Part shown: positions 5,373 to 12,723 of the stretch, piece after piece
How the letters are laid out: each line of letters starts with the position of its first letter
Position numbering within the stretch: the first letter of the stretch is position 1
Assembly (NCBI GenBank): GCA_036562565.1
Contig: DATCJY010000037.1
Location: 1-13,701 of the forward strand
Direction of reading: 5' to 3'
Length of the DNA: 13,701 bases
Origin: DATCJY01 sp036562565
GTDB lineage: Bacteria; Bacteroidota; Bacteroidia; Flavobacteriales_D; Sanyastnellaceae
Notes under the pieces: generated by a model
Databases searched by the model: none
What the model saw: only the letters and a program-made list of their open reading frames with translations
Told to the model about the DNA's origin: nothing
Position numbers and translations under genes: made by a program

Positions 5373-8306
5373 ATGAAAAAAGTACTCAAATGGACCGGTA
5401 TCAGTGTGCTGATACTCCTTCTTCTACTCATCATTGCACCATTTCTGTTCAAAGGAAAAATTGAATCTGCAATTAAGGATGTTGCGAATGACAACCTCAA
5501 CGCACGCATCAACTGGTCATCGGTTGATTTATCGCTAATCCGCAATTTCCCCAACCTGCGCATTGCCATCAAGGATTTGACCATTGACAACACGGTTGTG
5601 CCATTTGATAGCGTAAGGCTTGCGCAAATAGGCAGCATTGAGGCTGTTGTGGATATCAAGAGTTTATTCGGTGACCAAATCAACATCAAACGCATCGGCA
5701 TCGTAAAGCCTACGCTTGATGTGCGTGTGACCAAAGAAGGAATTGCGAATTACGATATCATAAAATCAGACACCACCGAAGTGGTGGAACCAACCATTGA
5801 TGAAGAGCCGGCAAAATTCAACATTAAATTGCGCGAATACTATCTGCGCGAAGCCAACCTGCGCTATGACGATAAGAGCATGCCGGTGTTTGCGCACATT
5901 GAAAACTTGAATCACGAAGGAAAAGGTGATTTCACACAAGACCTATTCACCCTGATTACCCAAACCACAGCAGATAAAGTAACCGTCAACTACGATGGAA
6001 TTACTTATCTCAAAAACGTGAAAACCACCATTGATGCCAACATTGATATGGATATGGTCAACTCGAAGTATTCCATTGCAGGCAACTCCATGCGCTTGAA
6101 TGAACTCGAGCTGGCCGCTGAAGGTTGGGTGGCAATGCCTGCCGAAGACATCGATATGGACATCTCCTTCAAGATGCCGAAGAACGACTTCCGTCAAATC
6201 CTATCGATGGTACCAATGGAATTTGCAAGTGACCTCCAAGGAGTTGAAGCAAAAGGTTCTGTTTCATTCGATGGTTTTGTAAAAGGAACTTTCAACGAAA
6301 CCAGCATGCCGAGCATCGGATTGAACCTCGCTGTGAAAGACGGATGGTTCAAATATCCTGAATTACCGAAGAGCGTCAACAACATCCAAGTGAAAACAGC
6401 CATTTATGCTGACATGAACAACATGGATAAAACCACTGTGGATGTAAATCAGTTTCATTTTGAGATGGCGCAAAACCCAGTGGATATGAAGCTCAAGCTG
6501 CGCACACCTGAGAGCGATCCATTCGTGGACTTCATCTGTAAGGCTTTCATTGATTTGGATAATGTGAAAGAATTCATTCCACTTGAAAACAGTGAAGAAG
6601 TGCACGGACAGATCAATGCAGATATTGCACTGAGAGGTAATTACAGCTCAATTGAGAAAGAGCGCTACAATGAGTTCCATGCAGAAGGTCTGCTGGATAT
6701 TACCAATGTGTTGTTCAAGAGCGACTCCTTACCGTATGATTTGCATGTAAACAAAGCAGTATTTGGTGTGAATCCATCACACATGGACTTGAGCGCATTT
6801 GATGCCCGCATTGGACAATCCGACTTGAAAGCATCAGGAAAGATTACCAACTACCTCGCTTATGCATTGCATGACTCGTTGTTGCAAGGAACATTCAATC
6901 TCACTTCAAATGTGCTTAACCTCAACGAGTTCATGTCCACAGAAGAAGTGGAGACCACACCAACCACAACCTCAGAAGAATCCGGTGCGCTTGCTCCTAT
7001 TGAGTTACCCGGCAATATTGACTTTACCCTGAATGCCAGCATTGGCAAACTGATTTATGACAACATTGAAATCACCAATGCGCGCGGAGGAATTGGATTG
7101 AAAGACAAAGTGGCATCCCTCAACAACCTTGTGATGAACGTGTTGGATGGAACAGTGAGTATGACCGGACATTACAATGCCCAAGATTTGGCTGTGCCGA
7201 AGATGGACTTCCTCTTTGACATCAAAGACATGGACGTCAACATGGCGGCCAATACCTTCAACACCATTGATAAGTTGGCACCAATTGCAAAAGCTTGTAA
7301 CGGTCGCGTAACCACGCGTTTCACTATGAAAGCCGATCTTGGTCAGGACATGATGCCTATCAACTCCAGTGTGAACGGTAAAGGGGTATTGAGTACCAAG
7401 AGCATCACACTCAAAGACTTCGAGCCGTTGGTGAAATTGGCAGATAAGATCAACCTTGATAAACTCAAGCAACCACAGCACCTCTCTGACATCAATGTAT
7501 CGTTCAAAATTGAAAACGGTGTTGTAACGACCGATCCATTCACCGTAAAACTCATTGATGGCATACCTGCCAAAGTTTACGGTTACACCACACTTGACCA
7601 AGATATAAGCTACAATGTGGACATGGATATTCCGGTTGACAAGTTTGCGAGTGGTGCGCTCAATCAAGCAAATACATGGATTGGAGAAATCAATAAGAAG
7701 CTTGGCTCCAATCTGAGCGTCAACAACAAGATCAATATGATTGCTTTGATTACCGGAACAGTTACCGAACCGAAAATCAGCGTGACCAGCAAAGCACTAG
7801 GTGAAGATGCTGTTGCCAACCTCAAGGAACAAGCCATCACAGCAGCGAAAGAAGAAGTAAAAGAGCAACTCACAAACCTCAAAAATGAAGCGCTTGAAAA
7901 AGCCATCGCTGAGAAAGAACGCCTTGTAAATGAAGCCAAAGCAGCGCGAGACAAAATGGTTGCTGAAGCAGAAGAACAAGCCGAGAAAATCAAAAAAGAA
8001 GGAGAAGCCATGGCGAAGAAAGCCAGAGACGAAGCTTACAAAGCAGCTGATGACCTGGTGAACAAAGCGAAGAATCCACTTGAAAAAACAGGTGCGAAAC
8101 TCGCAGCCGATAAAGCCAAGAAAGAAGCCGACAATGCCTACAACAAAGCCATTGAAAAAGCCAATGCCGAGGCCAACAAAGCTGTGGAACTTGCACGGCA
8201 GAAAGCGGATAAACTCGTAGCTGATGCAGAAGCCAAGGGCGACAAGCTCATCAACGATGCCAGCAACAAAGGCGACCAGCAAATTAACAAGATTGATAAC
8301 AAATAG
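5373..8306 (+). CDS. AsmA-family envelope protein with long helical C-terminal tail
   Basis: This 977-residue protein begins with a basic MKKVLKW and one hydrophobic segment (about 8-26), followed by the AsmA N-terminal pattern (KIESAIKDVANDNLNARINWSS, then IRNFPNLRIAIKDLTI). The long body is made of repeated beta-strand units with the family's NYDGITYLKNVKTTIDANI and LELAAEGWVAM style segments. It contains a Thr/Glu/Ser-rich break near residues 521-535. The C-terminal AsmA-like part ends near residue 809. AsmA-like proteins are inner-membrane anchored, reach into the periplasm, and are linked to phospholipid transport and outer-membrane assembly. Residues 810-977 are unusual: an almost uninterrupted Ala/Lys/Glu-rich helix, probably a coiled coil, broken by NPLEKTG near 901-907. 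ATG 5373 fits the signal-anchor. The gene is monocistronic by layout, with two hairpins after the stop. Confidence 0.92.
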   Translation: MKKVLKWTGISVLILLLLLIIAPFLFKGKIESAIKDVANDNLNARINWSSVDLSLIRNFPNLRIAIKDLTIDNTVVPFDSVRLAQIGSIEAVVDIKSLFGDQINIKRIGIVKPTLDVRVTKEGIANYDIIKSDTTEVVEPTIDEEPAKFNIKLREYYLREANLRYDDKSMPVFAHIENLNHEGKGDFTQDLFTLITQTTADKVTVNYDGITYLKNVKTTIDANIDMDMVNSKYSIAGNSMRLNELELAAEGWVAMPAEDIDMDISFKMPKNDFRQILSMVPMEFASDLQGVEAKGSVSFDGFVKGTFNETSMPSIGLNLAVKDGWFKYPELPKSVNNIQVKTAIYADMNNMDKTTVDVNQFHFEMAQNPVDMKLKLRTPESDPFVDFICKAFIDLDNVKEFIPLENSEEVHGQINADIALRGNYSSIEKERYNEFHAEGLLDITNVLFKSDSLPYDLHVNKAVFGVNPSHMDLSAFDARIGQSDLKASGKITNYLAYALHDSLLQGTFNLTSNVLNLNEFMSTEEVETTPTTTSEESGALAPIELPGNIDFTLNASIGKLIYDNIEITNARGGIGLKDKVASLNNLVMNVLDGTVSMTGHYNAQDLAVPKMDFLFDIKDMDVNMAANTFNTIDKLAPIAKACNGRVTTRFTMKADLGQDMMPINSSVNGKGVLSTKSITLKDFEPLVKLADKINLDKLKQPQHLSDINVSFKIENGVVTTDPFTVKLIDGIPAKVYGYTTLDQDISYNVDMDIPVDKFASGALNQANTWIGEINKKLGSNLSVNNKINMIALITGTVTEPKISVTSKALGEDAVANLKEQAITAAKEEVKEQLTNLKNEALEKAIAEKERLVNEAKAARDKMVAEAEEQAEKIKKEGEAMAKKARDEAYKAADDLVNKAKNPLEKTGAKLAADKAKKEADNAYNKAIEKANAEANKAVELARQKADKLVADAEAKGDKLINDASNKGDQQINKIDNK

Positions 8307-8329
8307 TTAGGCCGCGTTTATAGGCCTAA
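8307..8329 (+). terminator. first hairpin after the AsmA-family gene
   Basis: TTAGGCC (8307-8313) and GGCCTAA (8323-8329) form a perfect 7-bp stem with a 9-base loop that begins at the base after the TAG stop. No T-run follows, so alone it may be an mRNA 3'-end stabiliser rather than a terminator. Confidence 0.5.
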
Positions 8330-8338
8330 TGAATGATC

Positions 8339-8376
8339 AAGGGGAACTCGCTAAGCGAGGTTCCCCTTTATTTCTT
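8339..8376 (+). terminator. intrinsic terminator after the AsmA-family gene
   Basis: AAGGGGAAC (8339-8347) pairs with GTTCCCCTT (8360-8368). Inside, TCGC/GCGA pair around a TAA loop, with one bulged G. The T-rich stretch TTATTTCTTT follows. This stable stem is the main stop for transcription of the AsmA-family gene. Confidence 0.85.
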
Positions 8377-8419
8377 TATACCATCCCTATCCTGTCCCTC
8401 AAAAACCCGGCTTTGAGAT

Positions 8420-8427
8420 TATTTTCG
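8420..8427 (+). promoter_or_regulatory. possible -7 box of the hydroxyacyl-CoA dehydrogenase gene
   Basis: TATTTTCG differs from TAnnTTTG at one base and is followed by TCCGC. It lies 38 bases before the ATG at 8466 and after the preceding terminator, so a promoter is expected in this interval. No clear -33 element is visible. Confidence 0.3.
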
Positions 8428-8465
8428 TCCGCAAAATTTTTTCACTCTCATAAAGACAAATTCAT

Positions 8466-9353
8466 ATGAAGAAAATAGTAGTCGTAGGTGCAGGGCAAAT
8501 GGGTAATGGTATTGCTCACGTATTCGCTCAGTATGGCAACAAAGTGACAATGGTCGATATCAATCCTGCTGGATTGGAAAAAGCCATGGCCACCATTACA
8601 AAGAACCTTGACCGCCAAGTAAGCAAAGGGACTTTGACCGAAGAAGGAAAAGCAGCCACATTGGCCAACCTCACTACCTCAACGGATATGATTGCCGCTG
8701 TGAAAGATGCACAGCTCGTAGTGGAAGCCGCTACAGAGAATGTTGCTCTTAAACTAAAAATCTTTGAAGACCTCGATAAAGCAGCACCTGCTGATTGCAT
8801 TCTTGCCACCAACACTTCCAGCATTTCGATTACCAAGATTGCCGCTGCCACCAAGCGTCCTGAAAAAGTAATCGGTATGCACTTCATGAACCCGGTGCCT
8901 GTGATGAAGCTCGTGGAAGTGATTCGCGGATATTCCACCAGTGATGAGGTGACCAAAGAGATTTTTGAATTGTCCAAGTCACTTCAAAAAGTTCCGGTGG
9001 AAGTGAATGATTATCCCGGATTCGTAGCGAACAAGATTTTGATGCCGATGATTAACGAAGCAATCATCACGCTACATGAAGGCACTGCCGGTGTGGAAGA
9101 AATTGATACGGTGATGAAACTTGGAATGGCTCACCCAATGGGTCCATTGCGCTTGGCTGACTTCATCGGCTTGGACACTTGCTTGTCCATCCTGCGTGTA
9201 TTGCAAGAAGGTTATGGCGATCCGAAATATGCACCATGTCCGTTGCTTGTGAACATGGTAACTGCAGGTAAACTGGGTGACAAAACCGGTGAAGGTTTTT
9301 ACAACTACGCTGATCCAAAGAACCCGGTAGTTTCTAAAAGCTTTCAGTCCTAA
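8466..9353 (+). CDS. hbd: 3-hydroxyacyl-CoA (3-hydroxybutyryl-CoA) dehydrogenase
   Basis: This enzyme catalyses NAD(P)-dependent oxidation of (S)-3-hydroxyacyl-CoA to the 3-oxoacyl-CoA, or the reverse, in fatty-acid breakdown or C4 acyl-CoA metabolism in the cytoplasm. At 295 residues it has the single-enzyme length, without the enoyl-CoA hydratase part of FadB. The Rossmann motif is VVGAGQMGNG (6-15), with Asp31 after the second strand for the cofactor ribose. The TNTSS serines (118/119), His139 in GMHFMNPVP and Asn189 in FVANKIL fit the known active site, and the C-terminal domain contains MAHPMGPLRLADFIGLD. It is closely followed by a glycosyltransferase (9-bp gap), so the two are probably co-transcribed although the functions do not obviously connect. 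Exact chain-length preference cannot be read from sequence. Confidence 0.93.
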   Translation: MKKIVVVGAGQMGNGIAHVFAQYGNKVTMVDINPAGLEKAMATITKNLDRQVSKGTLTEEGKAATLANLTTSTDMIAAVKDAQLVVEAATENVALKLKIFEDLDKAAPADCILATNTSSISITKIAAATKRPEKVIGMHFMNPVPVMKLVEVIRGYSTSDEVTKEIFELSKSLQKVPVEVNDYPGFVANKILMPMINEAIITLHEGTAGVEEIDTVMKLGMAHPMGPLRLADFIGLDTCLSILRVLQEGYGDPKYAPCPLLVNMVTAGKLGDKTGEGFYNYADPKNPVVSKSFQS

Positions 9354-9362
9354 GATTGATTG

Positions 9363-10271
9363 ATGCTGGTTTCGGTCATCATACCGTGTTACAACGTAGA
9401 GGACTACGTAGAAGAATGTGTTGAGTCGGTTCTCCGCCAAGTATATCAACCTGTTGAGGTTATCTGCATTGACAATAACAGCAGTGATGGTACTTGGCGG
9501 AAACTGCAAACACTGCATGAGCGTTATCCGCAAATCATCATCGACCGAGAGTTGAAGCCCGGAGCAAATGCCGCTCGCAACAAAGGCTTTGCACTATCCA
9601 AAGGCGAATGGATCCAGTTTCTGGATGCAGATGATTTGCTGGATGAACAAAAACTTTGGCATCAACTGGTGCTGATTCAACAATCCACCACTGCACCCTC
9701 ATTTATTGCAGCTAATTATACCATACAGCGCATGGATGGCCAGCGCAGAACCGTAGTCACTGATGTACAAAATCCATTTGTTGGTGTATTCATCAACAAA
9801 GCAGGTATCACCAGCGGTAATCTGTGGAATCGCTGTGCATTGGAAAAGATTGGTGCTTGGAACGAAGACCTGCGCAGCTCACAGGAAGCCGATTTGATGA
9901 TGCGCCTGGTGCTCACCGGTGCACTACCGTTGGAGGACAAAACCTCTCTAACCACCATTCGCGAGCGCGCCAGCGGACAAATCTCACAAAGCAATCCGGC
10001 TCGCAAGTGGAAACAATACATCGATGTGCGCCTCTCCTATCTGCAACAGCTCAAGTCACAGCATCCGGAGGTTTACAACCGGCACCTTGGATTGTTTCAT
10101 GATTTTCTAATGGTATCGATTATCACCTTATATAAACACGATGCCGAAGCTGCTGAAAACTATTTCCGCCAGCATATCCAACCCCGGTGGAAGAGCCAAG
10201 GCCTTTACGGAATTTCGTCCTTTAAACGCCTGCTCATCAAACTATTCGGATTGCGCGCAGTGGCTAGATAA
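9363..10271 (+). CDS. family 2 glycosyltransferase
   Basis: This 302-residue GT-A fold enzyme transfers a sugar from a nucleotide sugar. It opens with VSVIIPCYNVEDYVEECVES, has Asp37 in CIDNNSSDGT for nucleotide binding, the GANAARNKG segment (68-75), and the metal-binding Asp-Ala-Asp in FLDADD (88-90). SSQEADLMMRL further on fits the region of the catalytic base. No membrane segment is visible; the basic C-terminal stretch (SFKRLLIKLFGLRAVAR) could touch the membrane. The donor and acceptor are unknown; a surface glycan is likely. I use the ATG at 9363 rather than the TTG one codon earlier. It starts 9 bp after the dehydrogenase stop, suggesting one transcript. Its last 8 bases overlap the end of the convergent HsdR-N-like gene. 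Confidence 0.9.
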   Translation: MLVSVIIPCYNVEDYVEECVESVLRQVYQPVEVICIDNNSSDGTWRKLQTLHERYPQIIIDRELKPGANAARNKGFALSKGEWIQFLDADDLLDEQKLWHQLVLIQQSTTAPSFIAANYTIQRMDGQRRTVVTDVQNPFVGVFINKAGITSGNLWNRCALEKIGAWNEDLRSSQEADLMMRLVLTGALPLEDKTSLTTIRERASGQISQSNPARKWKQYIDVRLSYLQQLKSQHPEVYNRHLGLFHDFLMVSIITLYKHDAEAAENYFRQHIQPRWKSQGLYGISSFKRLLIKLFGLRAVAR

Positions 10272-10716
10272 TCTCCACCCTGTTCGGAATTTCGCGCAAA
10301 AATTCGAAGGAAGAATTTTCAAAATCGATGCGCGAGCAATAATGCTCCAGGCCGTTGGTGATGAGCAGATAGGGCACCTTCATCACCAGATTATACCGCG
10401 CAGCTTGGTCAAAAACCTGTTGGGTGATTCGGATATCGGGAGCTTTGCACTCGGCCAGCAGAACGGGTTGGGATTGTTGATTGTACAACACCAAGTCGTA
10501 CCTGCGCATCATACCGTTGAATTGGATGGCTTTCTCAACAGCCATCAGACCAATTGAAAAACCTTTTTCTGTGTGTAAATATTGGATAAGATGCTGTCTT
10601 ACCCACTCTTCCGGTGTGAGTAAAATCCATTTCTTGCGGACAATATCCCACACTTCAGCAACATTATTTTTATGCCTTAATTGCGATTGCAAAACAGGGA
10701 AATTAAGTTGCTGCAT
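10264..10716 (-). CDS. HsdR N-terminal-domain (PD-(D/E)XK) protein, stand-alone
   Basis: The 150 residues contain essentially only the type I restriction R-subunit N-terminal fold (HSDR_N_2 type). The nuclease-like motif is visible: Asp74 in RRYDLVLYN, then Glu89 and Lys91 in LLAECKAPD, followed by the helix QQVFDQAARYN. Upstream lie the WILLTPEEWVRQHLIQYL helix and the FSIGLMAVEKAIQFNG strand-turn. No helicase motor, HsdM or HsdS is present, so it is not a restriction system by itself. In Bacteroidota a protein of this kind is commonly found next to holA (recalled, not searched), which hints at DNA repair or replication-linked work, but the function is unknown. ATG 10716 is well placed in an 83-bp divergent region shared with amn. 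Its stop overlaps the convergent glycosyltransferase by 8 bp. Confidence 0.87.
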   Translation of the reverse strand: MQQLNFPVLQSQLRHKNNVAEVWDIVRKKWILLTPEEWVRQHLIQYLHTEKGFSIGLMAVEKAIQFNGMMRRYDLVLYNQQSQPVLLAECKAPDIRITQQVFDQAARYNLVMKVPYLLITNGLEHYCSRIDFENSSFEFLREIPNRVEII

Positions 10717-10728
10717 AGAAGAATAACT

Positions 10729-10757
10729 AAAATTTATCTTTAAACACCTGAAGCAAA
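10729..10757 (-). promoter_or_regulatory. promoter of the HsdR-N-like gene
   Basis: On the minus strand TTTG (10757-10754) is followed after 17 bases by TAAATTTT (10736-10729), one base from TAnnTTTG. The box lies 12 bases upstream of the ATG at 10716, which would give a very short leader. The TTTG also forms half of the inverted repeat at 10752-10767. Confidence 0.45.
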
Positions 10758-10767
10758 TTCATTTGCT
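10752..10767. promoter_or_regulatory. 16-bp inverted repeat between divergent genes
   Basis: AGCAAAT (10752-10758) and ATTTGCT (10761-10767) are perfect inverted copies around TC. The left arm carries the TTTG of the minus-strand promoter. The right arm carries TTCATTTG, a possible -7 box for amn. It could be an operator for a dimeric regulator, or simply two mirrored promoter elements. The short centre disfavours a terminator, and no T-run follows. Confidence 0.35.
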
Positions 10768-10799
10768 GACGGCAAAACAAATACAAACAAGACATATCT

Positions 10800-11570
10800 A
10801 TGGAATCAAAAGAAGAAATAGTACAAAATTGGCTGCCCCGCTATACGGGCGTTCCATTGGATCAATTCGGTGAATACATCTTACTTACCAACTTTGACGG
10901 TTACCTCCAAAAGTTTGCTGAGTGGCACAACGTGGAAGTTCAAGGGCGTGGAAAAGCGATGCCCAGTGCCACGGCAGACGGAATCACCCTCATCAACTTC
11001 GGCATGGGTAGTCCCAATGCGGCTACGATAATGGACCTACTCTCGGCCATCATGCCAAAAGCGGTTCTTTTTCTTGGCAAATGCGGAGGGCTCAAAAAGA
11101 AAAACAAACTGGGAGATTACATCCTGCCCATTGCCGGCATACGCGGTGAAGGAACCAGTAACGACTACTTCCCAAGCGAAGTGCCTGCTCTACCGGCATT
11201 TACCTTGCAACGTGCCATCAGCTCCACCGTGCGTGACTATGGCTACGACTACTGGACTGGAACGGTGTATACCACCAACAGACGCGTTTGGGAGCACGAC
11301 CAAGAATTCAAAGATTATCTCCGAAAAATCAGAGCCATGGCTGTGGACATGGAAACAGCCACACTCTTCTCAGTGGGTTTTGCCAATAAAATTCCGACCG
11401 GTGCATTGCTCCTAGTGAGTGATAAACCGATGGTTCCCGATGGTGTAAAGACCAGCGAAAGCGACAATCAAATCACAGCGAATTTTGTGGACGACCATAT
11501 CAAAATCGGAATTGACGCCCTTAAAGAGATTCGCAATGAAGGCCGCTCCGTGAGACACCTCAGATGGTAA
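10800..11570 (+). CDS. amn: AMP nucleosidase (short form)
   Basis: This enzyme hydrolyses AMP to adenine and ribose 5-phosphate in purine salvage and adenylate balance. At 256 residues it matches the short form found in Bacteroidota and lacks the N-terminal regulatory domain of the roughly 480-residue enterobacterial Amn. The phosphorylase fold shows INFGMGSPNAATIMDLL (65-81), FLGKCGGLKKK (91-101), GDYILPIAGIRGEGTS (105-120), the VDMETATLF motif with Glu185, and VSDKPMVPDG with Asp208 as the probable purine-side acid. It is divergent from the HsdR-N-like gene and followed after 49 bp by holA with no terminator in between, so co-transcription with holA is likely. A related nucleoside phosphorylase activity cannot be excluded from sequence alone. 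Confidence 0.9.
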   Translation: MESKEEIVQNWLPRYTGVPLDQFGEYILLTNFDGYLQKFAEWHNVEVQGRGKAMPSATADGITLINFGMGSPNAATIMDLLSAIMPKAVLFLGKCGGLKKKNKLGDYILPIAGIRGEGTSNDYFPSEVPALPAFTLQRAISSTVRDYGYDYWTGTVYTTNRRVWEHDQEFKDYLRKIRAMAVDMETATLFSVGFANKIPTGALLLVSDKPMVPDGVKTSESDNQITANFVDDHIKIGIDALKEIRNEGRSVRHLRW

Positions 11571-11619
11571 TCCAGTCACGACCCACGCAATTAATAATTT
11601 TCAAGCTGATTTATTCTGA

Positions 11620-12651
11620 ATGGAACACTTGCGCATCATACGCGATATTGAAATGAAGAACTACAAGCCCGTCTATTTCCTGATGGGCGAAGAGCCATAT
11701 TTCATTGATTTAATCACCGAGTACATTGAAAACAATGTCTTGGACGAAGCATCCAAAGCCTTTGGACAAACCGTGGTTTATGGAAGAGACGTAACCATGG
11801 AGCAGGTCATCTCGCTTGCAAAAGGTTTCCCCATGATGGGCGACAAGCAAGTGGTGATTGTGAAGGAAGCACAAGAAATGAAGGAATGGAAAACGCGCAA
11901 GAAAGATGATGATGAAGACAATGAGCTGCGCGTGTTGGAGCATTACCTCAACAACCCCACTCCTTCCACGATTCTTGTATTCAACTACAAGCATAAAACA
12001 CTGGACAAGCGCAAGAAGCTTTATAAGACCATAGAGAAGAAAGCGTTGGTCTTTGATTCGCAGAAAATCAAAGACTACAAACTTGCTGAGTGGATAAGTG
12101 GATATGTGAAAGACCGCGGCTTCAAGATTCACAACACCGCTGCACAATTGCTTGCCGAATACCTTGGAACGGATTTGAGCAAAGTGGTGAATGAAGTGAA
12201 CAAACTCGCCATCCTGCTGCCTGCCGGAAGTGAGATTACACCGCAGCACATTGAGGACAACATTGGTATCAGCAAGGATTATAACGTATGGGAATTACAG
12301 AAAGCTTTGGGACAAAAAGATGTTCTCAAAGCCAATCGCATCATCAATTATTTTGAGGCGAACCCGAAAGCAAATCCTATCCAAATGGTGATTCCTTCGT
12401 TGTACGGGTACTTCTCCAAGCTGGCAGCTTATGTATCAGCACAAGACAAGGCGGCTGCTGCCAAAGAACTCGGCATCAATCCTTTTGCGCTCAATGACTA
12501 CAAAGAGGCGGCAACAAAATATTCCGCACCGAAAGCGGAGCGCATCATCGGCTATCTGCGCGATACGGATAGGAAATCGAAAGGTGTGGACAATACCTCT
12601 GTTGGCCACGGAGACTTGATGCGCGAACTGGTGTTCAAGATTCTGCACTGA
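11620..12651 (+). CDS. holA: DNA polymerase III subunit delta
   Basis: Delta is the clamp-loader subunit that opens the beta sliding clamp at primer ends during replication. The 343 residues match the family's normal length. The N-terminal domain starts with KPVYFLMGEEPYFIDLI (16-32); in delta this region replaces a working P-loop. FPMMGDKQVVIVKEAQEM (70-87) and STILVFNYKH fit domain I. A charged insert (KTRKKDDDEDNE, 91-102) sits before LRVLEHYL. LAEYLGTDLSKVVNEVNKLAIL is the domain II helical signature, and the C-terminal collar domain (about 220-343) includes NVWELQKALGQKD and ending LVFKILH. ATG 11620 follows a TGA by overlap; Met12 is an alternative start. A bidirectional terminator follows. 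Confidence 0.93.
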   Translation: MEHLRIIRDIEMKNYKPVYFLMGEEPYFIDLITEYIENNVLDEASKAFGQTVVYGRDVTMEQVISLAKGFPMMGDKQVVIVKEAQEMKEWKTRKKDDDEDNELRVLEHYLNNPTPSTILVFNYKHKTLDKRKKLYKTIEKKALVFDSQKIKDYKLAEWISGYVKDRGFKIHNTAAQLLAEYLGTDLSKVVNEVNKLAILLPAGSEITPQHIEDNIGISKDYNVWELQKALGQKDVLKANRIINYFEANPKANPIQMVIPSLYGYFSKLAAYVSAQDKAAAAKELGINPFALNDYKEAATKYSAPKAERIIGYLRDTDRKSKGVDNTSVGHGDLMRELVFKILH

Positions 12652-12671
12652 TAATCCCATTCAATGGAAAT

Positions 12672-12704
12672 AAAAAAGGAACCGCAAGAGCGGTTCCTTT
12701 TTTT
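12672..12704. terminator. bidirectional terminator between holA and the SPOR-like gene
   Basis: GGAACCGC (12678-12685) pairs with GCGGTTCC (12690-12697) around AAGA. The stem is extended by A6 (12672-12677) against T6, and the T-run continues to 12704. The A-run makes a T-run on the other strand, so it can serve both convergent genes (stops at 12651 and 12724). Confidence 0.92.
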
Positions 12705-12723
12705 ATTCTTTCGTTCTGATTGC

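Noticed and set aside
7005..7667. 220-residue minus-strand reading frame inside the AsmA-family gene
   Set aside because: It lies fully antisense to a strongly supported gene and shows no motif, start context or promoter of its own.
7797..8282. Phenylalanine-rich minus-strand frame opposite the AsmA tail, resembling a membrane protein
   Set aside because: Its Phe, Cys and Leu richness is the direct reverse complement of the Lys/Glu/Ala codons of the helical tail, not a real membrane protein.
10264..10716. Remnant of a type I restriction-modification system
   Set aside because: There is no HsdM, HsdS or motor fragment on either side, and the gene is intact with its own promoter, so a decayed system is unlikely.
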